A DNA stretch of 64,000 bases from Paucibacter sp. KCTC 42545 (GTDB lineage Bacteria > Pseudomonadota > Gammaproteobacteria > Burkholderiales > Burkholderiaceae_C), in contig NZ_CP013692.1 in assembly GCF_001477625.1 (NCBI RefSeq), forward strand, positions 3,348,001 through 3,412,000, in the 5' to 3' direction. The translations under genes were made by a program, and so were the position numbers. Positions 34,970-44,693 of this stretch are shown one piece after another. The notes under the pieces are model-generated. The model did not search any database and was not told the DNA's origin. It worked only from the letters and a program-made list of their open reading frames with translations. The stretch's first letter is position 1. The number at the start of each line of letters is the position of its first letter.

Positions 34970-36814
34970 TCAAGCCGGCGCCACCTCACCGTCACCGCCG
35001 CTCTGCTGCATCCGCCACATCCGGGCATAAACGCCCTGCTGCGCCAGCAAGGCGTCGTGGTGGCCGCGCTCAACGATGCGACCCGCTTCCAAGACCAAAA
35101 TCTCATGCGCATCCACCACGGTGGACAGGCGGTGGGCGATGACCAGCACGGTCTTGTTCTGACCGGCGGCGTCCAGCTCGGCCTGAATGGCACGCTCATT
35201 GCTGGAATCCAGCGCCGAGGTGGCTTCGTCAAAAATCATCAACGGCGGGTTTTTCAGCAAGGTGCGGGCAATTGCCACGCGCTGCTTTTCGCCGCCCGAA
35301 AGCTTGAGCCCACGCTCACCCACCATGGTGTCATAGCCCTTGGGTGTGGCGGCAATGAAGTTGTGAATATGCGCGGCACGGGCCGCTGCCTCTACCTGCG
35401 CTTGCGAAGCACCGGGTTGGCCGTAGGCGATGTTGTAGGCCACCGTGTCGTTGAACAGCACCGTGTCCTGCGGCACGATGCCGATGGCGCGGCGCAAGCT
35501 GGACTGGGTGACGCTACGCAGCTCCTGGCCGTCGATGCGAATGGCGCCAGCGTCAATGTCATAAAAGCGGAAGAGCAAGCGCGCCAAGGTGCTCTTGCCC
35601 GAGCCGCTGGGCCCGACCACCGCCACCTTCTTGCCGGCCGGAATCTCAAAGCTCACATCGTGAAGGATGGGCCGCGCCGGGTCGTAGGCAAAGCTGACAT
35701 GCTCGAAGCTCACCGCCGCGCCCTGCAGCTGCAAGGTCTTGGCGCCGGGCACATCGGCAATCTCGCGCTCGCGCTCCAGCAGGCCAAACATCTTGTCCAG
35801 ATCGGTCAGGCTTTGTTTGATCTCACGGTAGATCACGCCCAGGAAGTTGAGCGGGATGTAGAGCTGAATCATGAAGGCATTGACCATCACCAGGTCGCCC
35901 AAGCTCATGCGCCCCGCCACCACACCCTCGGTGGCTCGCCACAGCATCAACACCAAGGCGCTGGCGATGATGAGTTGCTGGCCGGTATTGAGCAGCGACA
36001 GCGTGGACTGCGCCTTGAGCTGAGCGCGGCGCAGCTTCTCCAGGCTTTCGTCGTAACGGCGGGCTTCGAAGTCCTCGTTATTGAAGTACTTGACGGTTTC
36101 AAAGTTCAGCAGCGAATCAATCGCCTTGCTATGCGCCACCGAATCCAGCTCATTGAGCTGCTTGCGGAACTTGGTGCGCCACTCAGTGACGGTGATGGTG
36201 AAGCCGATATAGAGCACCAAGGCGGCCAGGGTGATCCAGGCAAACCAGGCGTCGAATTTGATCGCCAGCAGGCCCAGCACCAGGCTCACCTCGATCAGGG
36301 TCGGGACGATGCTGTAGAGCGAATACGAGATCAGCGAATGCACCGCCCGCGTGCCGCGCTCGATATCGCGGGTCATGCCGCCGGTCTGGCGCTCCAGATG
36401 GAAGCGCAGGCTCAGGTCGTGCAGATGGCGGAACACCTGCAAGGAGATCGAGCGCGCCGTGCCCTCGGTGGCCTTGGCGAAGATCAGCTCACGCAGCTCG
36501 GTGAACAGCGAGGTCGACAAGCGCAGCGCACCATAGGCCACCAAAAGCCCTAGCGGCACCACGGCCATGCTCTGCACCGAGCCGGGCTTGATGGCCAGGC
36601 TGTCCACCAGATTCTTGAGCAAAAGCGGCACGCCCACATTGGCCAGCTTGGCGCAGAGCATGAAGCCCAGCGCAATGCCGACGCGCCAGCGGTAGCGCCA
36701 CAAATAGGGCAAGAGCTTTTGGACGGTGGCCCAGTCGCTGCGTTCGGGCTGAGGGCTGTGAGGCTTGCCGTTAGCAGTGTCAACGGGCAAGGCAAGAGCT
36801 GGACTTTTTCGCAT
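34970..36814 (-). CDS. Atm1-type ABC exporter (permease-ATPase fusion)
   Basis: The 614-aa half-transporter has six TM helices in the first ~330 aa and a C-terminal ATPase with Walker [19 protein letters not shown], signature LSGGEKQRVAIARTLLKNP and Walker B LMIFDEATSALD. The sequence FEIPAGKKVAVVGPSG and the TM helices resemble the Atm1/HMT1 group, which exports glutathione-type compounds and helps heavy-metal tolerance. The start at 36814 (MRKSPALALP) was chosen; the long frame upstream runs antisense through the thioesterase gene. It is divergent from that gene. Confidence 0.87.
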   Translation of the reverse strand: MRKSPALALPVDTANGKPHSPQPERSDWATVQKLLPYLWRYRWRVGIALGFMLCAKLANVGVPLLLKNLVDSLAIKPGSVQSMAVVPLGLLVAYGALRLSTSLFTELRELIFAKATEGTARSISLQVFRHLHDLSLRFHLERQTGGMTRDIERGTRAVHSLISYSLYSIVPTLIEVSLVLGLLAIKFDAWFAWITLAALVLYIGFTITVTEWRTKFRKQLNELDSVAHSKAIDSLLNFETVKYFNNEDFEARRYDESLEKLRRAQLKAQSTLSLLNTGQQLIIASALVLMLWRATEGVVAGRMSLGDLVMVNAFMIQLYIPLNFLGVIYREIKQSLTDLDKMFGLLEREREIADVPGAKTLQLQGAAVSFEHVSFAYDPARPILHDVSFEIPAGKKVAVVGPSGSGKSTLARLLFRFYDIDAGAIRIDGQELRSVTQSSLRRAIGIVPQDTVLFNDTVAYNIAYGQPGASQAQVEAAARAAHIHNFIAATPKGYDTMVGERGLKLSGGEKQRVAIARTLLKNPPLMIFDEATSALDSSNERAIQAELDAAGQNKTVLVIAHRLSTVVDAHEILVLEAGRIVERGHHDALLAQQGVYARMWRMQQSGGDGEVAPA

Positions 36815-36889
36815 GGACGCTTTGGAGTGTCTCGGACTGAGGGTGGCGTATTCACCGAGAATAGGCCTCGATTCTCTCAGGTGACCACG

Positions 36890-37321
36890 ATGTCCGACGC
36901 CCACACGCCAAATCCCGAAACCAGCGCGCCTGCCGCCCCCCTCGCCGACATGCCGCGCGAGCTGGTGCTGCGCGTGATGCCCTTGCCCGCTGACTCCAAT
37001 GCCAATGGCGACATCTTCGGCGGCTGGATCATGGCCCAGGTGGACTTGGCCGGCTCGGTGCTGCCCGCCAAGGTCTCGCGCGGCCGCGTCACCACCGTGG
37101 CGGTGAATCAGTTCATTTTCAAGCAGCCTGTCTCGGTGGGGGATCTGCTGTCCTTCTACGCCCAGGTCACCCGCATCGGGCGCACCTCCATCACCGTGCA
37201 TGTGGATGTGATGGCCGAGCGCAACCCCGCTGACCCGCAAGTGGTCAAGGTCACCGAGGCCAATCTGACCTATGTGGCGATTGACAGCCAGGGTAAGCCA
37301 CGCGTGATTGAAGTGAAGTAA
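36890..37321 (+). CDS. YciA-like acyl-CoA thioesterase
   Basis: The 143-aa hotdog-fold protein has the YciA active-site region NANGDIFGGWIMAQVDLAGS (Asp as catalytic residue), then VTTVAVNQFIFKQPVSVGDL. It hydrolyses acyl-CoAs, probably as a hexamer. The start at 36890 was preferred over 36719. It lies 30 bp before the FAD oxidoreductase and may be co-transcribed. Confidence 0.88.
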   Translation: MSDAHTPNPETSAPAAPLADMPRELVLRVMPLPADSNANGDIFGGWIMAQVDLAGSVLPAKVSRGRVTTVAVNQFIFKQPVSVGDLLSFYAQVTRIGRTSITVHVDVMAERNPADPQVVKVTEANLTYVAIDSQGKPRVIEVK

Positions 37322-37351
37322 AGCGCACCCAACAAGCCCCACACCACCCCA

Positions 37352-38497
37352 ATGCCACAGCAACGCGTTCTGATTCTGGGTGGTGGCGCCATCGGCAGCG
37401 CGGTGGCGGCCTTTCTGGCCGGCATGCCCGGCTGGCAGGGCCAACACATCACGGTGCTGGAGCGCGACCCCAGCTATGCCCGCGCCTCATCGGCCTTGTC
37501 GGCGGCCTCGATCCGCCAGCAGTTCAGCACGCCGCTGAACATCGCCCTCTCCCAGTTCGGCCTGCAGCAGCTGCGCCAGCAGCCCGAAGCGGGCTTGCAA
37601 GAACAGGGCTATCTCTACCTGGCCAGCGAAGCCGGCCGCGGCCGCATGGAAGCGCTGCACCAACTGCAAACCCGCCATGGCGCCGCCACCGAGTTGATGG
37701 GGCCCGCCCAACTGCGCCAGCGCTGGCCCTGGCTGGCCACCGAAGATATTGCCCTGGGCAGCTGGGGCCGCGAGGGCGAAGGCTGGTTTGATGGCTGGGG
37801 CCTGCTGCAAGGCCTGCGCCGCCAGGCCATGCAACAAGGCGTTAGCTATTTGCAGGCCGAGGCACTGAGCCTGCAGCGCGACGCCAGTGGCGCCCTCTGC
37901 GGCGTGCTGACGAATCAGGGCCTGCAACAGGCCGATGTTTATGTGCTGGCCTGCGGCGCCTGGTCCGGCCAACTGGCGGCCACGGCCGATTTGCAGGTAC
38001 CGGTGAGCGCCAAGCGGCGCAGCGTGTACGCTTTTCGCAGCGCTGAAACAGCACCCGCCTGCCCGCTGGTGATCGACCCGAGCGGGCTGTGGTTTCGCCC
38101 CGAGGGTGAGCAATTCATCTGCGGCGGCCCACCCTTGGGTGAAGACTTAGCCGATTTGCCCCTGGACCCGGAGGCGCAACTCTTCGAAGAGCGGCTCTGG
38201 CCCGCCCTGGCCCAACGTGTGCCGGGCTTTGAGTCGCTGCGGCAGACCCGCGCCTGGGCCGGCTACTACGAGATGAATGACTTTGACCACAACGGCCTGG
38301 TCGGCGCGCTGGAGGCCTGCCCGAACTTGCTGCTGGCCTGCGGCTTTTCGGGCCATGGCCTGCAGCATGCGCCGGGCGTGGGCCGCGGCCTGGCCGAGTG
38401 GATCAGCCAGGGCGCCTATCAAAGCCTGGATCTGTCGCCGCTCTCACCCACGCGGATGGCGGCAAAACGCCCGCTGCTTGAGCTCAATGTGATCTGA
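37352..38497 (+). CDS. FAD-dependent oxidoreductase (D-amino-acid oxidase/DadA fold)
   Basis: The 381-aa protein has an N-terminal dinucleotide-binding motif VLILGGGAIGSAVAAFLAG and a C-terminal FAD-contacting stretch CGFSGHGLQHAPGVGRGLAE, standard for the DAO superfamily. It resembles FOXRED1/sarcosine-oxidase-like members; the substrate is unknown. Confidence 0.88.
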   Translation: MPQQRVLILGGGAIGSAVAAFLAGMPGWQGQHITVLERDPSYARASSALSAASIRQQFSTPLNIALSQFGLQQLRQQPEAGLQEQGYLYLASEAGRGRMEALHQLQTRHGAATELMGPAQLRQRWPWLATEDIALGSWGREGEGWFDGWGLLQGLRRQAMQQGVSYLQAEALSLQRDASGALCGVLTNQGLQQADVYVLACGAWSGQLAATADLQVPVSAKRRSVYAFRSAETAPACPLVIDPSGLWFRPEGEQFICGGPPLGEDLADLPLDPEAQLFEERLWPALAQRVPGFESLRQTRAWAGYYEMNDFDHNGLVGALEACPNLLLACGFSGHGLQHAPGVGRGLAEWISQGAYQSLDLSPLSPTRMAAKRPLLELNVI

Positions 38498-38567
38498 GCG
38501 CCAAGCGCGGGCGTGTATGGCCAGGGCAGCCAGAGCAGCCGCAGCTGCCTGAACTGCTCAAGCAAGC

Positions 38568-39332
38568 TCAGTCGAACTTAGAAAAGTCCGGTGCGCGCTT
38601 TTGGAAGAAGGCCTGGAAGGCTTCCATCGCCTCGGGCGAGCGAAGGCGCGCGCCGAAGATTTCGGCCTCCACCTTGATGGTCTCTTGCACCTGCTCGGCG
38701 CTGTGGCGGCGCATCAAGCGCTTGCTCTCGCGCACGGCGCTGGGAGCCAGGGTGTTGAAGCGCTCGGCCACGCGGCGTGCGTGGTTAGCCACTTCAGCAG
38801 CCGGCAGCACCGCATTGGCAATGCCGCACTCAGCCGCATCGGCGCCGGTGAAGGGGTCGCCGAGCAGCAGCTTTTCCGCCGCCTTGGCATGGCCCAGCAG
38901 GCGCGGCACGATCAAGCTGGAGGCAAACTCCGGCACCAAGCCCAGGCCCACGAAAGGCATGGCCAGGCGAGCGTCGTCGGCCACATAGACCAGGTCGCAA
39001 TGCAGCAGCAGCGTCGTGCCGATGCCGATGGCGGCACCGTTAACGGCGGCGATCACCGGCTTCTCGCAGCCCACCAGGGCGCGCATGAACTGGAACACCG
39101 GTGCTTCTTCATCGCGCGGCGGGCTGCTCATGAAGTCCTCGATGTCATTGCCCGAGGTGAAGATATTGGGCTGACCCTGGATCAGCACCGCGCGCACGGT
39201 CTTGTCGCTATTGACGGCGACCAGGGTGTCGGCCATCTCTTGATACATGGCGCGAGTCAGCGCGTTCTTCTTTTCGGGGCGAGCAATTTCGATGCTGGCT
39301 ACGCCATTCACGATGGCGGTCTTGATGCTCAT
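38568..39332 (-). CDS. Enoyl-CoA hydratase/isomerase family protein
   Basis: The 254-aa crotonase has the oxyanion-hole motif NGAAIGIGTTLLLHCDLVYV and GLVPEFASSLIVPRLLG, where the conserved Glu of ECH-type enzymes falls (GLVPE). It probably acts in fatty-acid or branched-chain degradation. It converges with the FAD oxidoreductase gene and is followed upstream by the alpha/beta hydrolase 28 bp away, so it could share its transcript. Confidence 0.88.
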   Translation of the reverse strand: MSIKTAIVNGVASIEIARPEKKNALTRAMYQEMADTLVAVNSDKTVRAVLIQGQPNIFTSGNDIEDFMSSPPRDEEAPVFQFMRALVGCEKPVIAAVNGAAIGIGTTLLLHCDLVYVADDARLAMPFVGLGLVPEFASSLIVPRLLGHAKAAEKLLLGDPFTGADAAECGIANAVLPAAEVANHARRVAERFNTLAPSAVRESKRLMRRHSAEQVQETIKVEAEIFGARLRSPEAMEAFQAFFQKRAPDFSKFD

Positions 39333-39360
39333 GGCAAAAACTCCTCAAATTGGGTGGTGA

Positions 39361-40227
39361 TCATGATGCCAGCCATTGCTGCATCCGATGCCACAGACTG
39401 AATTGAAAACGCTTGCGGAAAAAGCCGAAATGGCCAATGCGGGGCTCGCCCAGCTCGGCCGGATCGATGCGCCACATCTCGGCCTGGGTGCCGGTGAAAA
39501 ATTCATGCAAAGTGGCGATGCTGCGCGCCGACATGAATTCGTCGTCGGTGAATGAGAGCGACAGCATGGGCTGCTGCAGCGTGCCGTACTGGGCGCGTAG
39601 CGCGTCGCCACCCTCGACCATCATGTAATCCTTGCTGAGGCACCAACGGCGCCACTGCGCCATCACCCCTTGCGGCAGATCGCCCACCATGCCCAGGCGC
39701 CGCCCAGGGAAATAGCCAAACAGCGGCAAACACAGGGGCACCAGGAAATACCACAGGAACCAGACCGAACGGCGCAAGCTCGGCGCATTGTCCAGCCAGT
39801 AACCATTGCCGCTGCCCACAGTGATCACGCGAGCAAGCTTGTCGCGATTGGGCAGCAGACCGAGGATCTGCCCGCCCAGGCTGTGGCCGATCCAATGAAT
39901 CGGGCGGGTGTCGGCCGGGCCACCCAGGCGGCGGCATAACTCGTCCAGCGCGCCGGCGGCGTCTTGCTCGGCCCAGGTTTTGATGTCGGCCTGCAGGCCG
40001 CGCAGCGAGCGCCGCATGGCTTGCGGGCGTGAATGCCCCATGCCGCGGTAGTCAAAGCTCAGCACCAGATAACCTTGCTCGGCCATCCAGTGCGCAAAGT
40101 CCGCGTAGAAATGCTGCTCCACCCCCATGGCGGGGGCAATCACCAGGCCGGCCTTGGCCGTGGCCGGGTCGCCAAAGCATTTGCCCACCAGGGGGAATCC
40201 GTCGCGGGCAGAAAAGTGAATGCTCAT
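39361..40227 (-). CDS. Alpha/beta hydrolase (serine hydrolase)
   Basis: The 288-aa protein has a nucleophile elbow HWIGHSLGGQILGLLP and the oxyanion segment VIAPAMGVEQHFYADFAHWM. A catalytic Asp and His are expected later (FTDDEF, GHFGFFRK). The substrate is unknown; its location among beta-oxidation genes suggests an ester or thioester. It starts after a terminator for the thioesterase-direction thiolase gene (40283-40308). Confidence 0.82.
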   Translation of the reverse strand: MSIHFSARDGFPLVGKCFGDPATAKAGLVIAPAMGVEQHFYADFAHWMAEQGYLVLSFDYRGMGHSRPQAMRRSLRGLQADIKTWAEQDAAGALDELCRRLGGPADTRPIHWIGHSLGGQILGLLPNRDKLARVITVGSGNGYWLDNAPSLRRSVWFLWYFLVPLCLPLFGYFPGRRLGMVGDLPQGVMAQWRRWCLSKDYMMVEGGDALRAQYGTLQQPMLSLSFTDDEFMSARSIATLHEFFTGTQAEMWRIDPAELGEPRIGHFGFFRKRFQFSLWHRMQQWLAS

Positions 40228-40282
40228 GGCGGCCCTTGGGTGTGGAGGATGCAGCGGACTGGCGATTTGGCGAAAGGCAGTG

Positions 40283-40308
40283 AAAAAAAAGCGCGGCCGG
40301 AGCCGCGC
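40283..40308 (-). terminator. Terminator after the thiolase gene
   Basis: On the minus strand, GCGCGGC-TCCG-GCCGCGC followed by TTTTTTTT is a strong intrinsic terminator 15 nt after the thiolase stop. Confidence 0.9.
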
Positions 40309-40322
40309 CTTCAGTCAGCGGA

Positions 40323-41537
40323 TCAGAGCCGCTCGATGATGCCGGCAGCGCCCTGGCCGGCGCCCACGCACATGGTCACCATGCCGTACTTGCCGCCGGT
40401 GCGGCGCAGGCCGTGGATGACGGACGCGGCGCGGATGGCACCGGTCGCACCCAGGGGGTGACCCAGGGCGATCGCGCCGCCGTTGGGGTTGACCTTGCTG
40501 CGGTCCAGCACGATGCCCTTGCTGTCCAGGTCGTTCAAGACGGCCAGGGATTGCGCGGCAAAGGCTTCGTTCAGCTCGACCCAGTCCAGATCGGCGGCGG
40601 TGATGCCAGCCAGCTTCAGGGCGGCGGGGATGGCTTCGATCGGGCCGATGCCCATGATCTCAGGCGGCACGCCACGCACGGCGAAGCTCACGAAACGGGC
40701 CAGCGGGGTCAGGCCGAAGCGCTTGACGGCGGCTTCAGAAGCCACGATCAGGGCGCCGGAGCCGTCCGAAGTCTGCGAGCTGTTACCGGCGGTGACGCTG
40801 CCCTTGGCGGCGAACACCGGCTTCAGACGGGCCAGGCCTTCCATCGAGGTGTCGGCACGTGGGCCTTCGTCGATGTCAACAATGCGGCGACGCTCGCTGA
40901 CCGAACCGTCCAGCAGATTGGGCAGGCGCTCGATCACTTCGAAAGGCGTCATCTCGGCCTTGAAGTGGCCGGCAGCGATGGCAGCCAGCGCACGGCGATG
41001 CGACTCGACGGCGAACTCGTCTTGCGCTTCGCGGCTGATCTTCCACTGGTTGGCGACCTTCTCGGCCGTCAGGCCCATGCCGTAGGCGATGCCGACGTTC
41101 TCGTCACGCTCAAAGATGGCGGGCGAGAAGGAAGGCTTGTTGCCGCCCATCGGCACCATGCTCATGGACTCGACGCCAGCGGCAATCATCACCTCGGCTT
41201 CGCCGATGCGGATGCGGTCAGCCGCCATTTGCAGCGCGGTGATGCCCGAGGCGCAGTAACGGTTCACCGTCACGCCGCCCACCGTGTTGGGCAGGCCGGA
41301 CAGCACAGCCGCCACGCGGGCGATGTTCATGCCCTGCTCGCCTTCAGGGAAGGAGCAGCCGACGATGGCGTCTTCAATGGCCTTGGGGTCAAGACCTGGC
41401 ACCTGGGCCAGCGCGGCCTGAATGGCGCGCGACAGCATTTCGTCCGGACGGGTGTTCTTGTAGTAACCACGGCCCGACTTGCCGATTGGCAGACGGGTGG
41501 CGGCGCAGATATAGGCTTCTTGAACTTGTTTGCTCAT
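40323..41537 (-). CDS. Acetyl-CoA C-acyltransferase (3-ketoacyl-CoA thiolase)
   Basis: The 404-aa thiolase has active-site Cys in VTVNRYCASGITALQMA, the C-terminal GGAIALGHPLGATGAI and the second Cys in MVTMCVGAGQGAAG. It cleaves 3-ketoacyl-CoA in the last step of beta-oxidation. The start at 41537 (MSKQVQEAY) is set by AGGATCAGGATC. It follows the two-domain hydroxyacyl-CoA dehydrogenase gene on the same strand, the usual partner. Confidence 0.92.
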   Translation of the reverse strand: MSKQVQEAYICAATRLPIGKSGRGYYKNTRPDEMLSRAIQAALAQVPGLDPKAIEDAIVGCSFPEGEQGMNIARVAAVLSGLPNTVGGVTVNRYCASGITALQMAADRIRIGEAEVMIAAGVESMSMVPMGGNKPSFSPAIFERDENVGIAYGMGLTAEKVANQWKISREAQDEFAVESHRRALAAIAAGHFKAEMTPFEVIERLPNLLDGSVSERRRIVDIDEGPRADTSMEGLARLKPVFAAKGSVTAGNSSQTSDGSGALIVASEAAVKRFGLTPLARFVSFAVRGVPPEIMGIGPIEAIPAALKLAGITAADLDWVELNEAFAAQSLAVLNDLDSKGIVLDRSKVNPNGGAIALGHPLGATGAIRAASVIHGLRRTGGKYGMVTMCVGAGQGAAGIIERL

Positions 41538-41660
41538 GATCCTGATCCTTTCATGACCAGTAAATTTCGTATTCAGTACCGCGGCCACAAGGCCGGGTCA
41601 GGGATTGAGGGAGCGTAGCGAGCGGACGGCTGGCGAGGCGGACGGAGCGCAGGAACCGGA

Positions 41661-41677
41661 ACGACCTCCCTGGTCGT
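41661..41677. repeat. Inverted repeat between the FadN-like and thiolase genes
   Basis: The sequence ACGACC-TCCCT-GGTCGT lies in the 191-bp gap. It could be an operator or mRNA hairpin; no T-tract follows. It shares the half-sequence GTCGT with the TetR-region palindrome at 47374-47385, but the match is too short to prove a common regulator. Confidence 0.35.
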
Positions 41678-41728
41678 GAGGATTCCGAGCACCGCCCAAC
41701 GAAGCCAGGCGTTCGCGCAGTAGCTCCA

Positions 41729-44125
41729 TCAGTTCCTGACTGGCTTGCCGGTTTGGAGCATGCCCATGATTCGTTCCTGCGTCTTCGGATGCTCCAGCAG
41801 CGAACAGAAATGCTTGCGCTCCAAGCTCATCAGGTATTCCTCGTCGACCAGGGAACCGGCTTCCACTTCACCGCCGCAGACCACGTCGGCGATCAGGCTG
41901 GCCAGGTGATAGTCGTGGGCGCTGATGAAGCCGCCGTCACGCATATTGACCAGCTGACCCTTGATGGTGGCGATGCCCGAACGGCCGGCCACAGCGAACT
42001 TGGCCTTGAGCGGCGCGCGGTAGCCGGAGTCGAACATGGCTTTGGCTTGGGCCGAGGCCACGAACAGCAGCTCGTCCTTGTTCGGGACGATGATGTCGCT
42101 GTCCAGCAAGAAGCCGTTCTTCTTGGCTTCCAGGGCCGAAGTCGCCACCTTGGCCATGGCCGCAGTGGTGAAGCCATCCTTCAAGAACATGAAGATGTCG
42201 GCGTTGGCATTGCCAGCAGCAGCCATTTCGGCAGCACGGCGGGCGATATAGGTCAGGCCACCACCGCCGGGGATCAGGCCGACGCCCACTTCCACCAAGC
42301 CGACATAGCTTTCCATGTGCGCGACACGGCGAGCGCAATGCACGGCCAGCTCGGCACCACCGCCCAGGGCCAGGCCACGCATGGCGGCCACCACCGGCAC
42401 ATTGGCGTAGCGCAGGCGCAGCATCATGTCCTGCAGCTTCTTCTCTTCCGGGGCAATGCCCTTGGCGCCCTTGGTCATGAAGACGGGCATCAGGGCTTCC
42501 AGATTGGCGCCGGCCGAGAACACCTCGTCCGGCGACCAGATCACCAGGCCCTTGTAGCCGGCTTCAGCGATTTCGACTGCCTTGAGCAGGCCGTCAGTGA
42601 CGGTCGGGCTGATCAGGTGCAGCTTGGCGGTGATGGAGGCGATGACAACTTCGTTGTCCTGCGTCCAGACGCGCACTTCTTCGTTCTTGAACAGCTCGGT
42701 GCCGGCCTTCAGTGGCTCAGCAGCGCCTTCGCCGAACAGCGCTTCAGGGAAAGCCTGACGCTGGTAGACGGGCAGCTGGGCGCGCGGCTTGAACTTGCCT
42801 TCGGCAGCGCTCCAAGAGCCGGCTGCGCTGTGCACGCCGCCGTTGTCGGCCACCGGGCCTTCAAACACCCAGGCGGGCAGTGCTGCGCTGGACAGGGTCT
42901 TGCCGGCAGCGATGTCTTCACGCACCCACTCGGCCACTTGCTTCCAGCCGGCTTGTTGCCACAGCTCGAAGGGACCTTGGCTGGAGCCGAAGCCCCAGCG
43001 CATGGCGAAGTCGATTTCGCGCGCGGTGTCGGCCACGGTGTCCAGATGCACGGCAACGTAGTGGAAGCTGTCGCGCAGGATGGACCACAGGAACTGGGCT
43101 TGCGGGTTGGTGGACTCGCGCAGCAGCTTGATGCGGTCAGCCGCGGGCTTCTTCAACATGCGGGCGACGATCTCGTCGGCCTTCTTGCCGCCGGCCACGT
43201 ATTCGCCGGTGGCGAAGTCCAGCCGCTGGATGTCTTTGCCGACCTTTTTGTAGAAGCCGCCGCCAGCCTTCTGGCCCAGGGCGCCCTTCTCGATCAGGCC
43301 TGCCAGCACCTTGGGCGTGGCGTAGGTCGAGAAGAAGGGGTCATCCTTCAGGTTGTCCTGCATGGTCTTGACGACGTGGGCCATGGTGTCCAGGCCAACC
43401 ACGTCAGCGGTGCGGAAGGTGCCGCTGGAGGCGCGGCCGAGCTTCTTGCCGGTCAGGTCGTCCACCAGGTCCACGCTCAGGCCGAACTTCTCGGCTTCGA
43501 TCATGGCGGCCATCATGCCGGCGATGCCGACGCGGTTGGCCACGAAGTTGGGCGTGTCATTGGCGCGCACAACACCCTTGCCGACGGCGGTGGTGACGAA
43601 GCTTTCCAGCTGGTCGATCACTTCCGGACGGGTGGTGGGCGTGTTGATCAACTCCACCAGGTACATATAGCGCGGTGGGTTGAAGAAGTGGATGCCGCAG
43701 AAGCGCGGCTTGATTTCTTCGGGCAGCACTTCGGCGAGCTTGGTGATGCTCAGGCCCGAGGTGTTGGAAGCCACGATGGCGTTCGGCGAAACGAAGGGCG
43801 CGATCTTCTTGTAGAGATCGAGCTTCCAGTCCATGCGCTCGGCAATGGCCTCGATGATGAGGTCGCAGTCCTTGAGCAATTCCAGATGCTCTTCGTAGTT
43901 GGCTTGCTGAATCAGCACGGCGTCGGCCGCATCGCCCAGGGGCGCGGGCTTGAGCTTCTTCAGGCCGTCGATGGCCTTGGACACGATGCCGTTCTTCGGG
44001 CCTTCCTTGGCCGGCAGGTCGAACAAAACGACGGGCACCTTGACGTTGACCAGATGCGCAGCGATCTGCGCACCCATCACGCCAGCGCCGAGCACGGCGA
44101 CTTTACGAACTTGGAATCGACTCAC
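41729..44125 (-). CDS. 3-hydroxyacyl-CoA dehydrogenase / enoyl-CoA hydratase (FadN type)
   Basis: The 798-aa two-domain enzyme of beta-oxidation is built in the FadN order: the NAD-binding dehydrogenase is N-terminal (VAVLGAGVMGAQIAAHL, SNTSGLSITKL) and the crotonase domain is C-terminal (AMRGLALGGGAELAVHCARR, about residue 590). In E. coli FadB the order is reversed. Length fits FadN-like proteins. It catalyses hydration and oxidation of enoyl-CoA. It is followed by thiolase and preceded by the DUF2147 gene. Confidence 0.93.
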   Translation of the reverse strand: MSRFQVRKVAVLGAGVMGAQIAAHLVNVKVPVVLFDLPAKEGPKNGIVSKAIDGLKKLKPAPLGDAADAVLIQQANYEEHLELLKDCDLIIEAIAERMDWKLDLYKKIAPFVSPNAIVASNTSGLSITKLAEVLPEEIKPRFCGIHFFNPPRYMYLVELINTPTTRPEVIDQLESFVTTAVGKGVVRANDTPNFVANRVGIAGMMAAMIEAEKFGLSVDLVDDLTGKKLGRASSGTFRTADVVGLDTMAHVVKTMQDNLKDDPFFSTYATPKVLAGLIEKGALGQKAGGGFYKKVGKDIQRLDFATGEYVAGGKKADEIVARMLKKPAADRIKLLRESTNPQAQFLWSILRDSFHYVAVHLDTVADTAREIDFAMRWGFGSSQGPFELWQQAGWKQVAEWVREDIAAGKTLSSAALPAWVFEGPVADNGGVHSAAGSWSAAEGKFKPRAQLPVYQRQAFPEALFGEGAAEPLKAGTELFKNEEVRVWTQDNEVVIASITAKLHLISPTVTDGLLKAVEIAEAGYKGLVIWSPDEVFSAGANLEALMPVFMTKGAKGIAPEEKKLQDMMLRLRYANVPVVAAMRGLALGGGAELAVHCARRVAHMESYVGLVEVGVGLIPGGGGLTYIARRAAEMAAAGNANADIFMFLKDGFTTAAMAKVATSALEAKKNGFLLDSDIIVPNKDELLFVASAQAKAMFDSGYRAPLKAKFAVAGRSGIATIKGQLVNMRDGGFISAHDYHLASLIADVVCGGEVEAGSLVDEEYLMSLERKHFCSLLEHPKTQERIMGMLQTGKPVRN

Positions 44126-44149
44126 GGACTTCTCCTAAAAATCATGGCA

Positions 44150-44169
44150 GCGGCGCCCCGGGGCGCCGC
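44150..44169. terminator. Palindromic hairpin after the DUF2147 gene
   Basis: A perfect 20-bp palindrome GCGGCGCCCCGGGGCGCCGC lies 23 nt after the DUF2147 stop on the minus strand; TTTTT follows 8 nt later. It probably reduces read-through into the FadN-type gene. Confidence 0.6.
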
Positions 44170-44192
44170 CAGAAACAGCTATCGGGGCCTAC

Positions 44193-44627
44193 TTACTCCA
44201 CGCGCAACCAGACTTGGGTGCGGTAGAAGAAGCCGATATAGCCGCGCATCTCCAGCTTCTTGCCGCCCTCGACGGGCTTGAGCCGGGTCTTGTAAACCTT
44301 GCCGTTATTGGGATCGAGGATTTCACCCCCGACCCAATGCAGCTTGTCATCGCTATCTTGTTTGACACCACGGATGATCTGCATGCCAGTGACCGGCTTG
44401 TCCTTGCGGTCATCGCTGCACTTGTCACACTTGGCATCCTGCTTGCCTGCCTCGAAGACTTTTTCGATCGTGCCGGTCAACACACCGTCTTTCTCGGTGA
44501 TGCGAACCAGCGACTTCTCGGTCTTGCCATCGTCGTCAATCGTCTTCCACAGCCCGACCGGACTGCCGTCGGCGTGAACAAGGCCGGCGACAAGGCTCAG
44601 AACTGCAGCAGCAAACAGCTTTTTCAT
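44193..44627 (-). CDS. DUF2147 exported protein
   Basis: The 144-aa protein has a signal peptide (MKKLFAAAVLSLVAGLVHAD) and the DUF2147 features VGLWKTIDDDGKTEKSLVRI and a GGEILDPNNGKVYKTRL block; two Cys lie in KCDKCSDD. It is periplasmic and of unknown function. It sits between the acyl-CoA dehydrogenase and the FadN-like gene on the same strand. Confidence 0.9.
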   Translation of the reverse strand: MKKLFAAAVLSLVAGLVHADGSPVGLWKTIDDDGKTEKSLVRITEKDGVLTGTIEKVFEAGKQDAKCDKCSDDRKDKPVTGMQIIRGVKQDSDDKLHWVGGEILDPNNGKVYKTRLKPVEGGKKLEMRGYIGFFYRTQVWLRVE

Positions 44628-44693
44628 GGTGTCTCCAAGGGTTGTGACCGATCCACCTCTAGCGGGCGGATCTGGGCTTAGCGAAAAAGGGAA

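Noticed and set aside
36814..37447. Extending the Atm1-type exporter start to 37447
   Set aside because: That extension runs antisense through the thioesterase gene and has no family resemblance; MRKSPALALP at 36814 gives a normal exporter length.
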